Of a DNA stretch of 64,000 nucleotides, positions 8,928-18,198 are shown one piece after another. Within the stretch, counting starts at the first letter, position 1. Every line of letters starts with the position of its first letter. The notes below the pieces were generated by a model. The model was given only the letters and a program-made list of their open reading frames with translations, did not search any database and had not been told where the DNA came from. Source of the DNA: JBBSJZ01 sp041739875 (lineage in GTDB: Bacteria > Planctomycetota > Planctomycetia > Pirellulales > Pirellulaceae); contig JBGSNA010000357.1 in the NCBI GenBank assembly GCA_041739875.1, forward strand, positions 1-64,000, written 5' to 3'. The translations under genes and the position numbers were made by a program.

Positions 8928-11840
8928 ATGTCCACGGTTTCTAGCGGAACGAAAAACGCCAGTGGTCTGAGAGATCTGTTGCCCCGCTTCGGACTGACGA
9001 GTTTCCGGCCTGGACAAGAAGATGTCGTGAGCGCCGTCGCCTCAGGGTCCGACGTGATGTGCGTGATGCCCACCGGCGGCGGAAAGAGTCTGTGCTATCA
9101 ATTGCCGAGCCTAGCTCGCGAAGGCACAACCATCGTCGTCTCCCCGCTCATTGCGCTGATGAAAGACCAAGTGGACACGATGTGTCGGCTCGGGATCTCC
9201 GCAAAGTTGATCAATAGCAGCCTCTCGGCCAGCGAACAAAACGATGTCATGGAGGAGCTATCGCGTGGCAAAATCGACCTGATCTACGTCGCGCCGGAAC
9301 GACTTCGCAACAGTCGCTTTCTGGAATCCATTTCCAAGGCCAACATCAGTCTGCTCGCGGTTGACGAAGCGCACTGTGTGAGCGAATGGGGGCATGACTT
9401 TCGACCGGATTATGCGCGACTGGGCCACTTTCGACGTCGCTATCTCAATAACGTCCAAACGATCGCACTTACCGCGACAGCGACTCCGACCGTTCGAAAG
9501 GACATCTCAGACTTATTGGGGCTGGGCAACGCCAAGGAATTTGTCACAGGCTTCGCGAGAACGAATTTGAGGTTTAGCGTCACACATTGTAAAACGGATC
9601 AAGCCAAAGACGACTTCGCAAACAAGTACCTGCAAGAACAAAACGGCGCAGGCATCATCTACGCAGCGACCCGTAAACGGTGCGAAGAGATTGCGGAACG
9701 ATTGGCGGCTTTGACTCAACGACAAATTGGTGTTTATCACGCTGGACTTGATGGCGATTCGCGCCGTCGAGTCCAAGAAGCGTTCATGGGCGGTGACTTG
9801 TCCGCAATTGTCGCGACGAATGCCTTTGGAATGGGTATCGACAAGTCGGACATTCGCTTCGTCATTCACTACAACATGCCGGGAAGCTTAGAAGCGTACT
9901 ACCAGGAAGCCGGACGCGCAGGTCGCGACGGCAAAATGAGTGATTGCTTGCTGCTGTTTTCTTATAGCGATCGCTATATCCAAGAGTTCTTTATCGAGAA
10001 TCGTTACCCGTCCAAGGACACGGTTCGCAAAGTTTACGAATTCCTGCTGTCGCGTCCGGAGGACCCGATCGAACTGACGCTTGATCAGGTGCGAGATGCG
10101 ATCGGTGTTAAGGATGGAAGCGAAGCTGTTGGCACGGCCGAAACGTTGCTGGCAAAAGCAAACGTTTTGCGGCGATTGGACAGCAACGCGAATCACGCGA
10201 TGTTGCGTATCGATTCGGAGGCTCCGACGCTGCTGGATTTCTTGCCCAAAGAAGCCAAGCTGCGTCGGCGAGTCATGCTGGCGATTGAAAAAGTCGTTGG
10301 CCGACGCCGAGGCGAGGACGTTTTTGTTCGCCCGGATCGCTTAGCCGAACTCGCTCAAGTGGACCGTGAGCAACTAACTCGAACGCTTCGCGAGCTGACG
10401 AAACTCCGATCATTTGACTATGTACCACCGTTTCGTGGTCGCGCCGTACACGTCACACAACGCGACGTCCCTTTTGACAAGCTCGAGATCGATTTCGATG
10501 AACTCGCTCGACGGAAAGCTGCTGAGTTCGAAAAGCTCGAAGCGGTCATCACACTAGCGCGGACGGCTTCGTGTCGCCAACAAGTGATCTTGAAGTACTT
10601 CGGTGACCCCGATAGTAGCGACTGCGGCAACTGCGATCGCTGTTCACCAAAATCCACCGCTGCGGGACTTGCGAGTGATTTAGCCAGCATGTCCAAAGGC
10701 AGCACGGTTGATCAAGAATGGCTGACACGCGGAATCCGGATCGCGCTCAGTGGCGTGAAGCGGATGCACGGTCGATTCGGTAAGAATCTCGTTGCTCAAA
10801 TGCTATGCGGATCAAAGAACAAAAAGCTGACGCAGTGGAAGCTCAATCGATTGAGCACCTATGCCATGCTTTCGGCACTGAAACAAAGCGAGGTCGTCGA
10901 GATCCTTGATGCGTTGGTCGAAGCTGGCTTAGCCCAACAACGCGAAGTCGACGAGCGACGACCAACCATCGAGCTCACGGAGACGGGCGAGAACGTCATG
11001 CATGCGAAGGAGCCGATGCCGGGCTCGGTGCAAATCAAGTTTGTGCTGGCCAAGCGATTAGTCGCTGCTGTGCGAGGCTTGGAATCGCCTGGATCGAACC
11101 CTGCGGATGAAGATGAGTTCGTGTCGACGCCAGGCTCAGAAGACAGACTGAATGCAAGCGTGGATTCCAGTCCCGGCGCGTCGAGCACGAACGAGTCCGT
11201 GAAGCCCGTTCCTGAGTTGGATAGCGACGAGACGACCGATGAAGCCTCGGAACAGACGCAGCAGCTCGTTGAAATTCTTCGACGGTGGCGACGAAAGATG
11301 TCAGCCGCATTGGGAATTCCAGCGTACCGAGTGTTGACCAACGTCTCGATCGACAGGATTGCTGAGGCAACCCCACGAACCATCGCACAAATCACCGCGA
11401 TTCCCGGAATCAGCGAAGCCACGATCACTCAATTTGGTCGTGACATCTTGGAATTGGTCGCACGTGGCTTGGGCGAGCCCATCGAGTTTCTCGAACCGGC
11501 CCAACCGCGTGATTCAACTCACGAACGTGAACCGACCAAGACGGTGCAGGCGAGACAACTTAGCGAGATTGCGATCGAGAATCCGCTGGGGACGGACTTT
11601 GTGAACCAGCCCCCCCAAACAGTCGTCTCATCAACCTCGCCTGCCAATCAGGACGTACCGCGAGTCGAAGTACCGCGAGACCGAGCGACGGATGCCTATT
11701 GGACCTGGAGACTCTTTCGTGACGGCTATACTGCCGACCAGATCTCGCAAATTCGCCGTTGCGAGCGAGCTGCACTGGCGACCGACCTCAAAATCGCGGA
11801 AAACCTGGGTCATGAAGTTCGCCCCGAGTGGCGCAGCTGA
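8928..11840 (+). CDS. recQ: ATP-dependent DNA helicase RecQ, with C-terminal extension
   Basis: A 970-residue 3'-5' DNA helicase of the RecQ family, acting in recombination and replication-fork repair. Visible elements in order: RecQ motif 0 (FGLTSFRPGQEDVV), Walker A MPTGGGKSLCYQLP at about residue 47, DEAHCVSEWGHDFRP at about 146, motif IV-VI regions (IYAATRK, TNAFGMGIDKSDIRFVIHY, YQEAGRAGRDG), and zinc-binding Cys residues (SCRQQ and CGNCDRC near 566). Then come an RQC winged helix, an HRDC domain (about 775-850), and a final helix-turn-helix-like segment (YWTWRLFRDGYTADQISQIRR) near the end. It is longer than E. coli RecQ (about 610 residues). It is transcribed divergently from the sulfatase. 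Confidence 0.96.
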   Translation: MSTVSSGTKNASGLRDLLPRFGLTSFRPGQEDVVSAVASGSDVMCVMPTGGGKSLCYQLPSLAREGTTIVVSPLIALMKDQVDTMCRLGISAKLINSSLSASEQNDVMEELSRGKIDLIYVAPERLRNSRFLESISKANISLLAVDEAHCVSEWGHDFRPDYARLGHFRRRYLNNVQTIALTATATPTVRKDISDLLGLGNAKEFVTGFARTNLRFSVTHCKTDQAKDDFANKYLQEQNGAGIIYAATRKRCEEIAERLAALTQRQIGVYHAGLDGDSRRRVQEAFMGGDLSAIVATNAFGMGIDKSDIRFVIHYNMPGSLEAYYQEAGRAGRDGKMSDCLLLFSYSDRYIQEFFIENRYPSKDTVRKVYEFLLSRPEDPIELTLDQVRDAIGVKDGSEAVGTAETLLAKANVLRRLDSNANHAMLRIDSEAPTLLDFLPKEAKLRRRVMLAIEKVVGRRRGEDVFVRPDRLAELAQVDREQLTRTLRELTKLRSFDYVPPFRGRAVHVTQRDVPFDKLEIDFDELARRKAAEFEKLEAVITLARTASCRQQVILKYFGDPDSSDCGNCDRCSPKSTAAGLASDLASMSKGSTVDQEWLTRGIRIALSGVKRMHGRFGKNLVAQMLCGSKNKKLTQWKLNRLSTYAMLSALKQSEVVEILDALVEAGLAQQREVDERRPTIELTETGENVMHAKEPMPGSVQIKFVLAKRLVAAVRGLESPGSNPADEDEFVSTPGSEDRLNASVDSSPGASSTNESVKPVPELDSDETTDEASEQTQQLVEILRRWRRKMSAALGIPAYRVLTNVSIDRIAEATPRTIAQITAIPGISEATITQFGRDILELVARGLGEPIEFLEPAQPRDSTHEREPTKTVQARQLSEIAIENPLGTDFVNQPPQTVVSSTSPANQDVPRVEVPRDRATDAYWTWRLFRDGYTADQISQIRRCERAALATDLKIAENLGHEVRPEWRS

Positions 11841-12019
11841 TTGGGCTTGGAACCGATTGCACGCTCTCGATACAGGCGAATTGTCGTTTTCAACGTGTAT
11901 TGAGGCGCCGGTTAGCCGAAAATTGGCCTGCTCGGTACAATCCGTGCAAAGCACTCAACTCTCCACAATTTTGTTCTCGATCGGCGGACTGAACCAGGAA
12001 CCGCCACGAAAGGTTTTCG

Positions 12020-14062
12020 ATGGATAATAGGCCAGAGGAGAATCCGAACTCCGGGGCTGAATCACGGGGTCGCCGAAACAACAACTCGCTCCTGATCGCC
12101 TTAATAGTGGCCGGTTTGGTCGCGATGTTGTTTTTCAATCGCGGCACACCGCGTTCCGAAATCCCAGCTAGTTTCTTCCAGGAACAGCTGGCCATTAACA
12201 ATATCGAAACCGTGAGTATTGCGGAGACTCGTGTCCTTGGGACATTCAAGCTTCCGCCCGATGCACCAGCAGTGATGCTCGAGGGTGGCCGAAATGTCAG
12301 CACTGAGAAAGACGGCAAGCCCGTTAAACTGCTCAAAGAGTTCTACTTCAATCGCTCGTCCGATGATGGTGCCGTTGCCAGGCTCGAAAATCAGTTGCAA
12401 CAAGCAAATATTCCGTATGAAGTGCTTGCGAAGGATAATACGGAACAAATCCTAAGCTTACTTGTCTTCATCGGCTTGCCACTCGCAGTCTTGTTCTTTG
12501 TCTTCATGATGATTCGCCGGACGCGAAGCGACATCATGGGTGGTGGTTTTCTTTCTGGGTTCAGCAAGAGTCCTGCCAAGCGATATGAAGCGAACGATCA
12601 AGTTATCACGTTTGCCGATGTCGCAGGCCTGGAAGGCGTGAAAGCTGACTTGCAAGAAATTGTTGACTTCCTCAAATCGCCCGAACGTTTTCAAAAACTC
12701 GGCGGGCGCGTGCCCAAGGGCGTGCTTCTCAACGGGCCTCCTGGAACGGGTAAGACTTTGCTCGCTCGCGCGGTGGCTGGTGAAGCCGAAGTCCCATTCT
12801 TCAGCGTCAACGGTAGCGAATTCATTCAAATGTTTGTCGGTGTAGGAGCGAGTCGAGTACGTGACTTGTTCAAGACAGCAAAAGAACACAGCCCAGCGAT
12901 CATCTTCATCGATGAAATCGACGCCGTCGGTCGTCAGCGTGGCGCCGGTCTCGGCGGTGGTCACGACGAACGCGAACAGACGCTCAATCAAATCCTCGGC
13001 GAGATGGACGGATTCAGCCCGACTCAAACCGTGATTGTCGTCGCGGCCACGAACCGACCGGATGTACTCGATCCTGCACTCCTTCGTCCCGGCCGTTTCG
13101 ATCGGCACATTACTGTCGGTCGTCCGACGATGAAGGGTCGCGAAGAAATCTTCAAAGTTCACGTGCGCGACGTCCCGCTTGGCGACGATGTTGACCTCAA
13201 ACGACTCGCGGCCGGTACCGTCGGCCTGACCGGCGCGGATATCCGCAATATGGTGAATGAAGCCGCTCTTTGGGCTGCACGAAACGACAAGAAAGTCGTC
13301 TCGATGATCGACTTTGACTACGCTCGCGACAAGATTTTGATGGGCGCCAAACGTGAGGAAGTCTTACAAGACAGCGAGAAAGAAAAGACCGCTTATCACG
13401 AGGCTGGGCACACGCTTACGGCTTGGCACCTCGAAGGCGCTTACGTCGTGCACAAGGTGACAATCATCCCGCGTGGCCGAGCACTCGGTGCGACCCAGTA
13501 CGTCCCATCCGAAGATCGCATGAGCGTCAGCAAGCATGAACTTGAACACCAGCTCATTGTTCTGTTGGGCGGTCGAGCGGCGGAAAAGATCGTTTACAGC
13601 GAGACTTGTGCTGGCGCGGAAAACGATCTTGAACGTGCGACGAGCATCGCACGTCGCATGGTCACCCACTGGGGAATGTCATCCAAGATTGGACCAGTGA
13701 GCTACAAGACAAGCGACGAAGATCCGTTTCTCGGACGCGAAATCCACCAGCAACGTCAATTCAGTGAACACACTCAAGAGTTGATCGACGAGGAAGTGGC
13801 TCGCATCCTACTCGAGGCCGATCAGAAAGCCGAACAACTTCTTCGTGAACATCGTGGTGAACTGGAATCCATCACGCGAGCGCTGCTTGAACGTGAAGAG
13901 TTGAGTGAAGTGGAGCTAACCGAGTTGCTCGGCCCGTCCGTCCATGCGACCAACGCCGATCGAAACTGGAAAAACAAGTCCGAGATTACGGTCGCCCCAG
14001 ATGCTGCAGAGCATAGCCCTGGGCCGGTCGTTCGACGCAATGGTGACGCGGCGTCCAAGTGA
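12020..14062 (+). CDS. ftsH: ATP-dependent zinc metalloprotease FtsH
   Basis: Membrane-anchored AAA+ protease that extracts and degrades membrane and regulatory proteins. Two transmembrane segments (about 23-40 and 141-162) flank a periplasmic domain. The AAA module has Walker A GPPGTGKT (about 240), Walker B IIFIDEID (about 294), pore motif MFVGVG and the second region of homology NRPDVLDPALLRPGRFDR. The protease has HEAGH (His460, Glu461, His464) and the third zinc ligand Asp536 in GAENDLERA. The 680-residue length is normal. rsgA follows 11 bases downstream, so the genes are likely co-transcribed. Confidence 0.97.
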   Translation: MDNRPEENPNSGAESRGRRNNNSLLIALIVAGLVAMLFFNRGTPRSEIPASFFQEQLAINNIETVSIAETRVLGTFKLPPDAPAVMLEGGRNVSTEKDGKPVKLLKEFYFNRSSDDGAVARLENQLQQANIPYEVLAKDNTEQILSLLVFIGLPLAVLFFVFMMIRRTRSDIMGGGFLSGFSKSPAKRYEANDQVITFADVAGLEGVKADLQEIVDFLKSPERFQKLGGRVPKGVLLNGPPGTGKTLLARAVAGEAEVPFFSVNGSEFIQMFVGVGASRVRDLFKTAKEHSPAIIFIDEIDAVGRQRGAGLGGGHDEREQTLNQILGEMDGFSPTQTVIVVAATNRPDVLDPALLRPGRFDRHITVGRPTMKGREEIFKVHVRDVPLGDDVDLKRLAAGTVGLTGADIRNMVNEAALWAARNDKKVVSMIDFDYARDKILMGAKREEVLQDSEKEKTAYHEAGHTLTAWHLEGAYVVHKVTIIPRGRALGATQYVPSEDRMSVSKHELEHQLIVLLGGRAAEKIVYSETCAGAENDLERATSIARRMVTHWGMSSKIGPVSYKTSDEDPFLGREIHQQRQFSEHTQELIDEEVARILLEADQKAEQLLREHRGELESITRALLEREELSEVELTELLGPSVHATNADRNWKNKSEITVAPDAAEHSPGPVVRRNGDAASK

Positions 14063-14073
14063 CGCCTTGAAGG

Positions 14074-15213
14074 ATGGCCAAGAAAGGTTCGAAGTTCCGT
14101 GCCGATTTCCGCAAAAGCCACCAGGGTCGCGTTCGTCATGGGGACTTTACTCGTGAGTTCACCACTGGCGATCAAGATAAGCTTGCCGATGCGGTTCACG
14201 GCGAGCGAGTGAGCGGAAAAGGAGAATTAACACGGAAACGAACCGTCATCGGTTCTCAATCCGAACCGGACCAGTCAGCGGGCATGTCCGTTGATCTCGA
14301 CATCAGCAACGACGGCTTATTGATGGGCCGCGTCATCAGTGTTCACGGTCTTCGAAGTCGCGTGCTAGCCGACGATGGAACGATGTACGAGTGTGCCGTT
14401 CGGAGAGTGCTTAAGTCACTCAGCACGGACCAACGACACGTGGTCGTCGCAGGAGACCGCATCCACTTTCGCGCGGACTCTCACCAAGACGGAATGATCG
14501 AAAAAATCGAACCTCGACACGGTTTGATCAGTCGCAGCAGCCGCGGTCGCCAGCATGTGATCGTCGCCAACGTCGATTATCTAATGATCATCGCTAGTGC
14601 CGCCGAACCGGGACTGAAGCCCGGTTTGATTGACCGTTTTCTATTAACCGCTGAGCAATGCAACGTTCGCCCCATCGTGGTGATCAACAAAGTCGATCTT
14701 GTCGACCCGGTTCCGCTCCAAGCCTTGATGGGTGCTTACGCAACGCTCGGTTACCGCGTGATCATGACCTCCGTCGCCACAGGTTTGAATATCGATTTTC
14801 TCGGCGAACTGCTGCGAGGCAACCAGACCGCACTGGCCGGGCAAAGCGGTGTCGGCAAGAGCAGCCTGCTCAACGCGATCCAGCCCGGGCTAGGTTTAGC
14901 GATTGCCGCAGTGAGTCGTGACAATGACAAAGGCCGACACACAACAACAGCCGCCAAGTTGATACCTCTGGATTGTGGTGGAGCGGTATTCGACACGCCA
15001 GGAATTCGCCAGTTCGAACTTTGGGGAATCGAAAACAATGAAGTCGCTGGATTGATGCCCGAGTTCCGCCCCTTCGTGAGCCAATGTCGGTATCCGAACT
15101 GCTTACACATCGAAGAAGACGAATGTGCTGTAAAGAACGCAGTTGCCGACGGACGCATTGATGCGAGGCGCTATGATTCGTACTGTCACCTGATCGAGGA
15201 AGACGAACACTAA
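14074..15213 (+). CDS. rsgA: ribosome small subunit-dependent GTPase RsgA
   Basis: Circularly permuted GTPase acting in late 30S ribosomal subunit maturation. An OB-fold (about residues 80-150) precedes the permuted G domain: G4 NKVDLVD, G1 GQSGVGKSSLLN (about 256-267), then DTPGIRQFELW (G3). A C-terminal zinc-binding motif follows, CRYPNCLHIEEDEC, with C-x5-C-x-H-x5-C spacing. About 60 basic residues at the N-terminus (MAKKGSKFRADFRKSHQGR) precede the OB fold and probably contact rRNA. An SD-like GAAGG sits just before the ATG. The stop TAA overlaps the next ATG by one base. Confidence 0.95.
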   Translation: MAKKGSKFRADFRKSHQGRVRHGDFTREFTTGDQDKLADAVHGERVSGKGELTRKRTVIGSQSEPDQSAGMSVDLDISNDGLLMGRVISVHGLRSRVLADDGTMYECAVRRVLKSLSTDQRHVVVAGDRIHFRADSHQDGMIEKIEPRHGLISRSSRGRQHVIVANVDYLMIIASAAEPGLKPGLIDRFLLTAEQCNVRPIVVINKVDLVDPVPLQALMGAYATLGYRVIMTSVATGLNIDFLGELLRGNQTALAGQSGVGKSSLLNAIQPGLGLAIAAVSRDNDKGRHTTTAAKLIPLDCGGAVFDTPGIRQFELWGIENNEVAGLMPEFRPFVSQCRYPNCLHIEEDECAVKNAVADGRIDARRYDSYCHLIEEDEH

Positions 15214-15458
15214 TGAGGTTCAACTTGCTCTTGATCGCATCATCGGTGCTCTCGTTCCTCGTCTCGTCCGTGCTGTTCTGTATTGCAATCGGTGCAAACT
15301 TCACCGACGAAGGTTGGGGCGACAACAAAGCCGGACTCGCCGGCGCCAACGCGAAACTTCTTGCCGCATCAGCCATTTTAATGACAGTCGCGATTATCGT
15401 CTTTTGGATGGGGATGCATCGATTGGCCAAACCGCCCAAGAACAACTCGCTTGAATAA
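15213..15458 (+). CDS. small two-helix membrane protein
   Basis: An 81-residue protein with two hydrophobic helices (about residues 4-27 and 47-68) separated by a short loop (NFTDEGWGDNKAGL), and a charged tail. Its start overlaps the rsgA stop (TAATG), so translation is probably coupled to rsgA. I do not recognise a family. The overlap and the credible hairpin topology support a real gene. Confidence 0.7.
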   Translation: MRFNLLLIASSVLSFLVSSVLFCIAIGANFTDEGWGDNKAGLAGANAKLLAASAILMTVAIIVFWMGMHRLAKPPKNNSLE

Positions 15459-15482
15459 CCGGTCCAAGCATTGATTCGTCAA

Positions 15483-15508
15483 GCGTAGCGAAGACTTTAT
15501 CGCTACGC
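15483..15508. terminator. 9-bp perfect hairpin between convergent genes
   Basis: GCGTAGCGA (15483-15491) pairs perfectly with TCGCTACGC (15500-15508) around an 8-base loop. It lies between the 3' ends of the small membrane protein gene and the convergent cfa gene, and includes the cfa stop codon at 15503-15505. There is no U-tract on either side, so it may be a bidirectional mRNA-end hairpin rather than a classical intrinsic terminator. Confidence 0.55.
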
Positions 15509-16855
15509 GGCGCGAGAATGTTGAAAATCGGAATTCTCCCGGTACAAATGCTCTCGCGTCGGCGGCATGATCGAAGCTTCTTTCTTTGCATGCTTCTCGC
15601 AAAGCACTTGAAACAGCCTTGCTCCGCCGTTCTTGAACGCTAACGAGCAACCGACCAAATACAACAGCCAAACCCGATACTTCTCTTCGCCGACATAGCC
15701 AATCGCTTCCTCGCGACGCTCATAAAGCCGTTGGCTCCAAAGTTTGCACGTTTGCATGTAGTGGTTCCGCCAGCCCTCCACGTCATGCACTTCGAAGCCA
15801 TTGGATTCCATTGATTGGACCATATCACCAATGTGATCCAGTTCTCCACCAGGGAAAATGTACTTATTCAACAAACGTCGCTCGGCGTTCATCTTGCGAA
15901 ATTCCTTCATCGTCGGCTTTGCTGGCCGCGTGATTCCTTGAAGCAAGAACAGACCATGCTTGGGTAACAGCGAGTTTACTTTTCGCATGTAGCCAGCGAG
16001 GTTATCGATTCCAACGTGCTCGTACATCCCGATCGACGCGATCTTGTCGAACTCGCCCTCGAAATTCTTGTAATCACAAATCTCGACGGCAACTTGGCTC
16101 TCCAGCCCCAACCGCCGAACCTTCGAACGCGTGTAAGACAATTGATTCTCGGCTAACGTGATACCGTGAGCACGAACACCGTAATACTTCGCCGCATGGC
16201 AAAGCAAACTACCCCAACCGAATCCGATATCCAGCAAACGCTCGCCCGGTTTGAGTTGTAGCTTCTTGCAAATCATATCCAACTTATCGAACTGGGCTTG
16301 TTCAAGCGAATTGTTCCAATCCGTGAAATAGCCGCACGTGTAAACCATCTGTTCGTCAAGAAAGAGCTCGTAGAACTCGTTGCTGACATCGTAATGAAAT
16401 TGGATAAATTCGTGGTTCTCGGTCGCGCCGCGGTTGAGACCACTGACGTCGCCACGGTATTCGTGGTCAACGACTGAATTGCTAGCCGGTTCGAACACGA
16501 ATGGCCATAGTGAGCGAACGAGTATCGACTTGCCGATTTTCTTGGATCGCTTGCGAGAGTCGCGAACGTGAAGTGCCTCCATGAACGTATGGAGATCGGC
16601 TCCATGAAAATCGAGATGACCACAGGCGTAATGCTTGAGCAAGTTCTCCGGTGTGGGTCGACGTACGAGCGAGCCAATGACGCCAGGACCACTCACGGAC
16701 AGAAACAGATCCGGGTCCACGTTCGTACCCAATGGCACCATGGTGCCGTCCCACAATCGCACACTGACGCGACTGTCCAATTGGAGTGCGAGTTGTTCGA
16801 TCAGGGTTCTTGCAGCGTCTAACTGGCGTTGCGGGCGGGTCTTTCGTCCAAACAT
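15503..16855 (-). CDS. cfa: cyclopropane-fatty-acyl-phospholipid synthase family methyltransferase
   Basis: SAM-dependent enzyme that methylenates unsaturated acyl chains in membrane phospholipids, or a close family variant. The N-terminal lipid-binding part is followed by HYDVSNEFYELFLDEQMVYTCGYF, the SAM site LLDIGFGWGSLL (about residues 207-218), ASIGMYEHVG and FLLQGITRP. The ATG at 16855 gives 450 residues; 38 upstream in-frame residues look non-coding. The C-terminal YRVWLLYLVGCSLAFKNGGARLFQVLC is typical of the family. It stands alone, divergent from the next gene. Confidence 0.9.
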   Translation of the reverse strand: MFGRKTRPQRQLDAARTLIEQLALQLDSRVSVRLWDGTMVPLGTNVDPDLFLSVSGPGVIGSLVRRPTPENLLKHYACGHLDFHGADLHTFMEALHVRDSRKRSKKIGKSILVRSLWPFVFEPASNSVVDHEYRGDVSGLNRGATENHEFIQFHYDVSNEFYELFLDEQMVYTCGYFTDWNNSLEQAQFDKLDMICKKLQLKPGERLLDIGFGWGSLLCHAAKYYGVRAHGITLAENQLSYTRSKVRRLGLESQVAVEICDYKNFEGEFDKIASIGMYEHVGIDNLAGYMRKVNSLLPKHGLFLLQGITRPAKPTMKEFRKMNAERRLLNKYIFPGGELDHIGDMVQSMESNGFEVHDVEGWRNHYMQTCKLWSQRLYERREEAIGYVGEEKYRVWLLYLVGCSLAFKNGGARLFQVLCEKHAKKEASIMPPTREHLYRENSDFQHSRAA

Positions 16856-17047
16856 GGGTTGTCTCAGGGGCGTCTGGAATTCGGCAGGGGGGTGAGTGCT
16901 TCGGTACGGGAAACAAGTACGCAACGGTTGGTGAGGCCAAATTGAGTAAACTGGCTGTCCCGATCTCAAACCTCGTGGTGTTCAGATACGGTATTCTTGT
17001 GGCGGCAGTCAACGCAGGAAAAACGTATACGCGAGCACGAGACAACA

Positions 17048-17896
17048 ATGAGATTTCCTCGGTTTTGGACGCGAGCCTACAACGCAAAAAAGACGGTTAC
17101 GGCTCGTGGGTGGTCTGAATCGAGCCTCGAAGAAGCGACTCAAAACGCGGAATCGCGACTGGCACGTGTACTCGCTGCGTTAAGCACTCCGGCCGGTATC
17201 GACTTAGATCGCTATGACTACGTCGTCGACAATGTCATTTGCGAAGAGGTGTTGGATCGCATCAATCACAAAGATGTTGAAGTCGCGGTGATCTCGCGAA
17301 ATGCCTACGGAGCGTTGGTATTGAACGCCGCCAACATGATGTTTATTGACATCGATTTCCCACATTCTTCCGTGTCATGGAGCGGATGCCTGTTCAGCTT
17401 ATTTTCCAAGCCAAAAAGCCAGCCCGCGCAAGCGACGCCCGAGCAACAGACCCTTGATCGCGTGCGCCAGTGGCAATCGATGCACCCTGACACGACCTTG
17501 CGAGCTTACCGCACTGCTGCGGGAGTTCGGTTAATTGTCGTCAATCGTTCGTTCGATGTCGTCGATGACGGTGCCGTTAGCATCATGCAGACATTGGGCA
17601 GTGACTCGCTATACATCCAACTTTGTCGGTCACAGAACTGCTTTCGGGCCCGACTGACACCGAAACCGTGGCGAATTGGAATGAGCAAGCCTCCGGCATT
17701 GTTCCCTTTCAACTCGCCAGAAGACAAAGCCCTGTATGACGCGTGGTACGCGGGATACGTAGAGAAAGCGAAGAATTTCAAGGTTTGCACACATCTCGAA
17801 ACTTTGGGACACGGATCCATCCACCCCAACCACGTGGCTCCCATCGAAATCCACGACCGTCTATGTTGCGACAATCAAGATTTGCCACTGGCATAA
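17048..17896 (+). CDS. conserved protein of unknown function
   Basis: A 282-residue protein from the ATG at 17048. Segments that look conserved are MMFIDIDFPH (a hydrophobic-DxD pattern), LRAYRTAAGVRLIVVNRSFD, GSDSLYIQLCRSQNCFRARLTPKPWRIG and FEVCTHLE-like end regions. The DxD strand followed by a Tyr-Arg-Thr-x-x-Gly-x-Arg strand is reminiscent of archaeo-eukaryotic primase-like folds, but this is only a visual analogy. No signal peptide or membrane helix is seen. The gene stands alone between cfa and the kinase gene. Confidence 0.7.
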   Translation: MRFPRFWTRAYNAKKTVTARGWSESSLEEATQNAESRLARVLAALSTPAGIDLDRYDYVVDNVICEEVLDRINHKDVEVAVISRNAYGALVLNAANMMFIDIDFPHSSVSWSGCLFSLFSKPKSQPAQATPEQQTLDRVRQWQSMHPDTTLRAYRTAAGVRLIVVNRSFDVVDDGAVSIMQTLGSDSLYIQLCRSQNCFRARLTPKPWRIGMSKPPALFPFNSPEDKALYDAWYAGYVEKAKNFKVCTHLETLGHGSIHPNHVAPIEIHDRLCCDNQDLPLA

Positions 17897-18084
17897 ACGG
17901 GTCTGTTGTGAGAATTACGACAATTGCCTGGGTTCAAGGGCGACTATTTTCGCGTTTCACGGTTGTTGAAGCGTGTGCACGCATATCCTTTTACGCGTGT
18001 TTCGTTGACTCGACTGGGGTCTCGAACTAAGATGGGATGGCTGTACGTTCAGTTGCCTAAGTTGTTTTGCAGGAAGCGTTTACG

Positions 18085-18138
18085 ATGGCCAACAGCATTC
18101 TCGGCAAGTTTTCCGAGCTACTTTTCTTATCTCCATAA
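18085..18138 (+). CDS. possible 17-codon leader ORF upstream of the kinase gene
   Basis: ATG at 18085 is preceded by AGGAAG (18071-18076) with 8-base spacing, one of the better Shine-Dalgarno matches in the window. It encodes MANSILGKFSELLFLSP and stops at 18136-18138, 60 bases before the kinase start. The rest of the stretch from 17897 to 18198 holds nothing else I can support. The ORF could be a leader peptide or chance. Confidence 0.3.
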   Translation: MANSILGKFSELLFLSP

Positions 18139-18198
18139 TGTGCTGTATCTTTCGCGTTACCTCGAATCGTTTTCGAGCGAGCGGGGTTGGAATTGATA

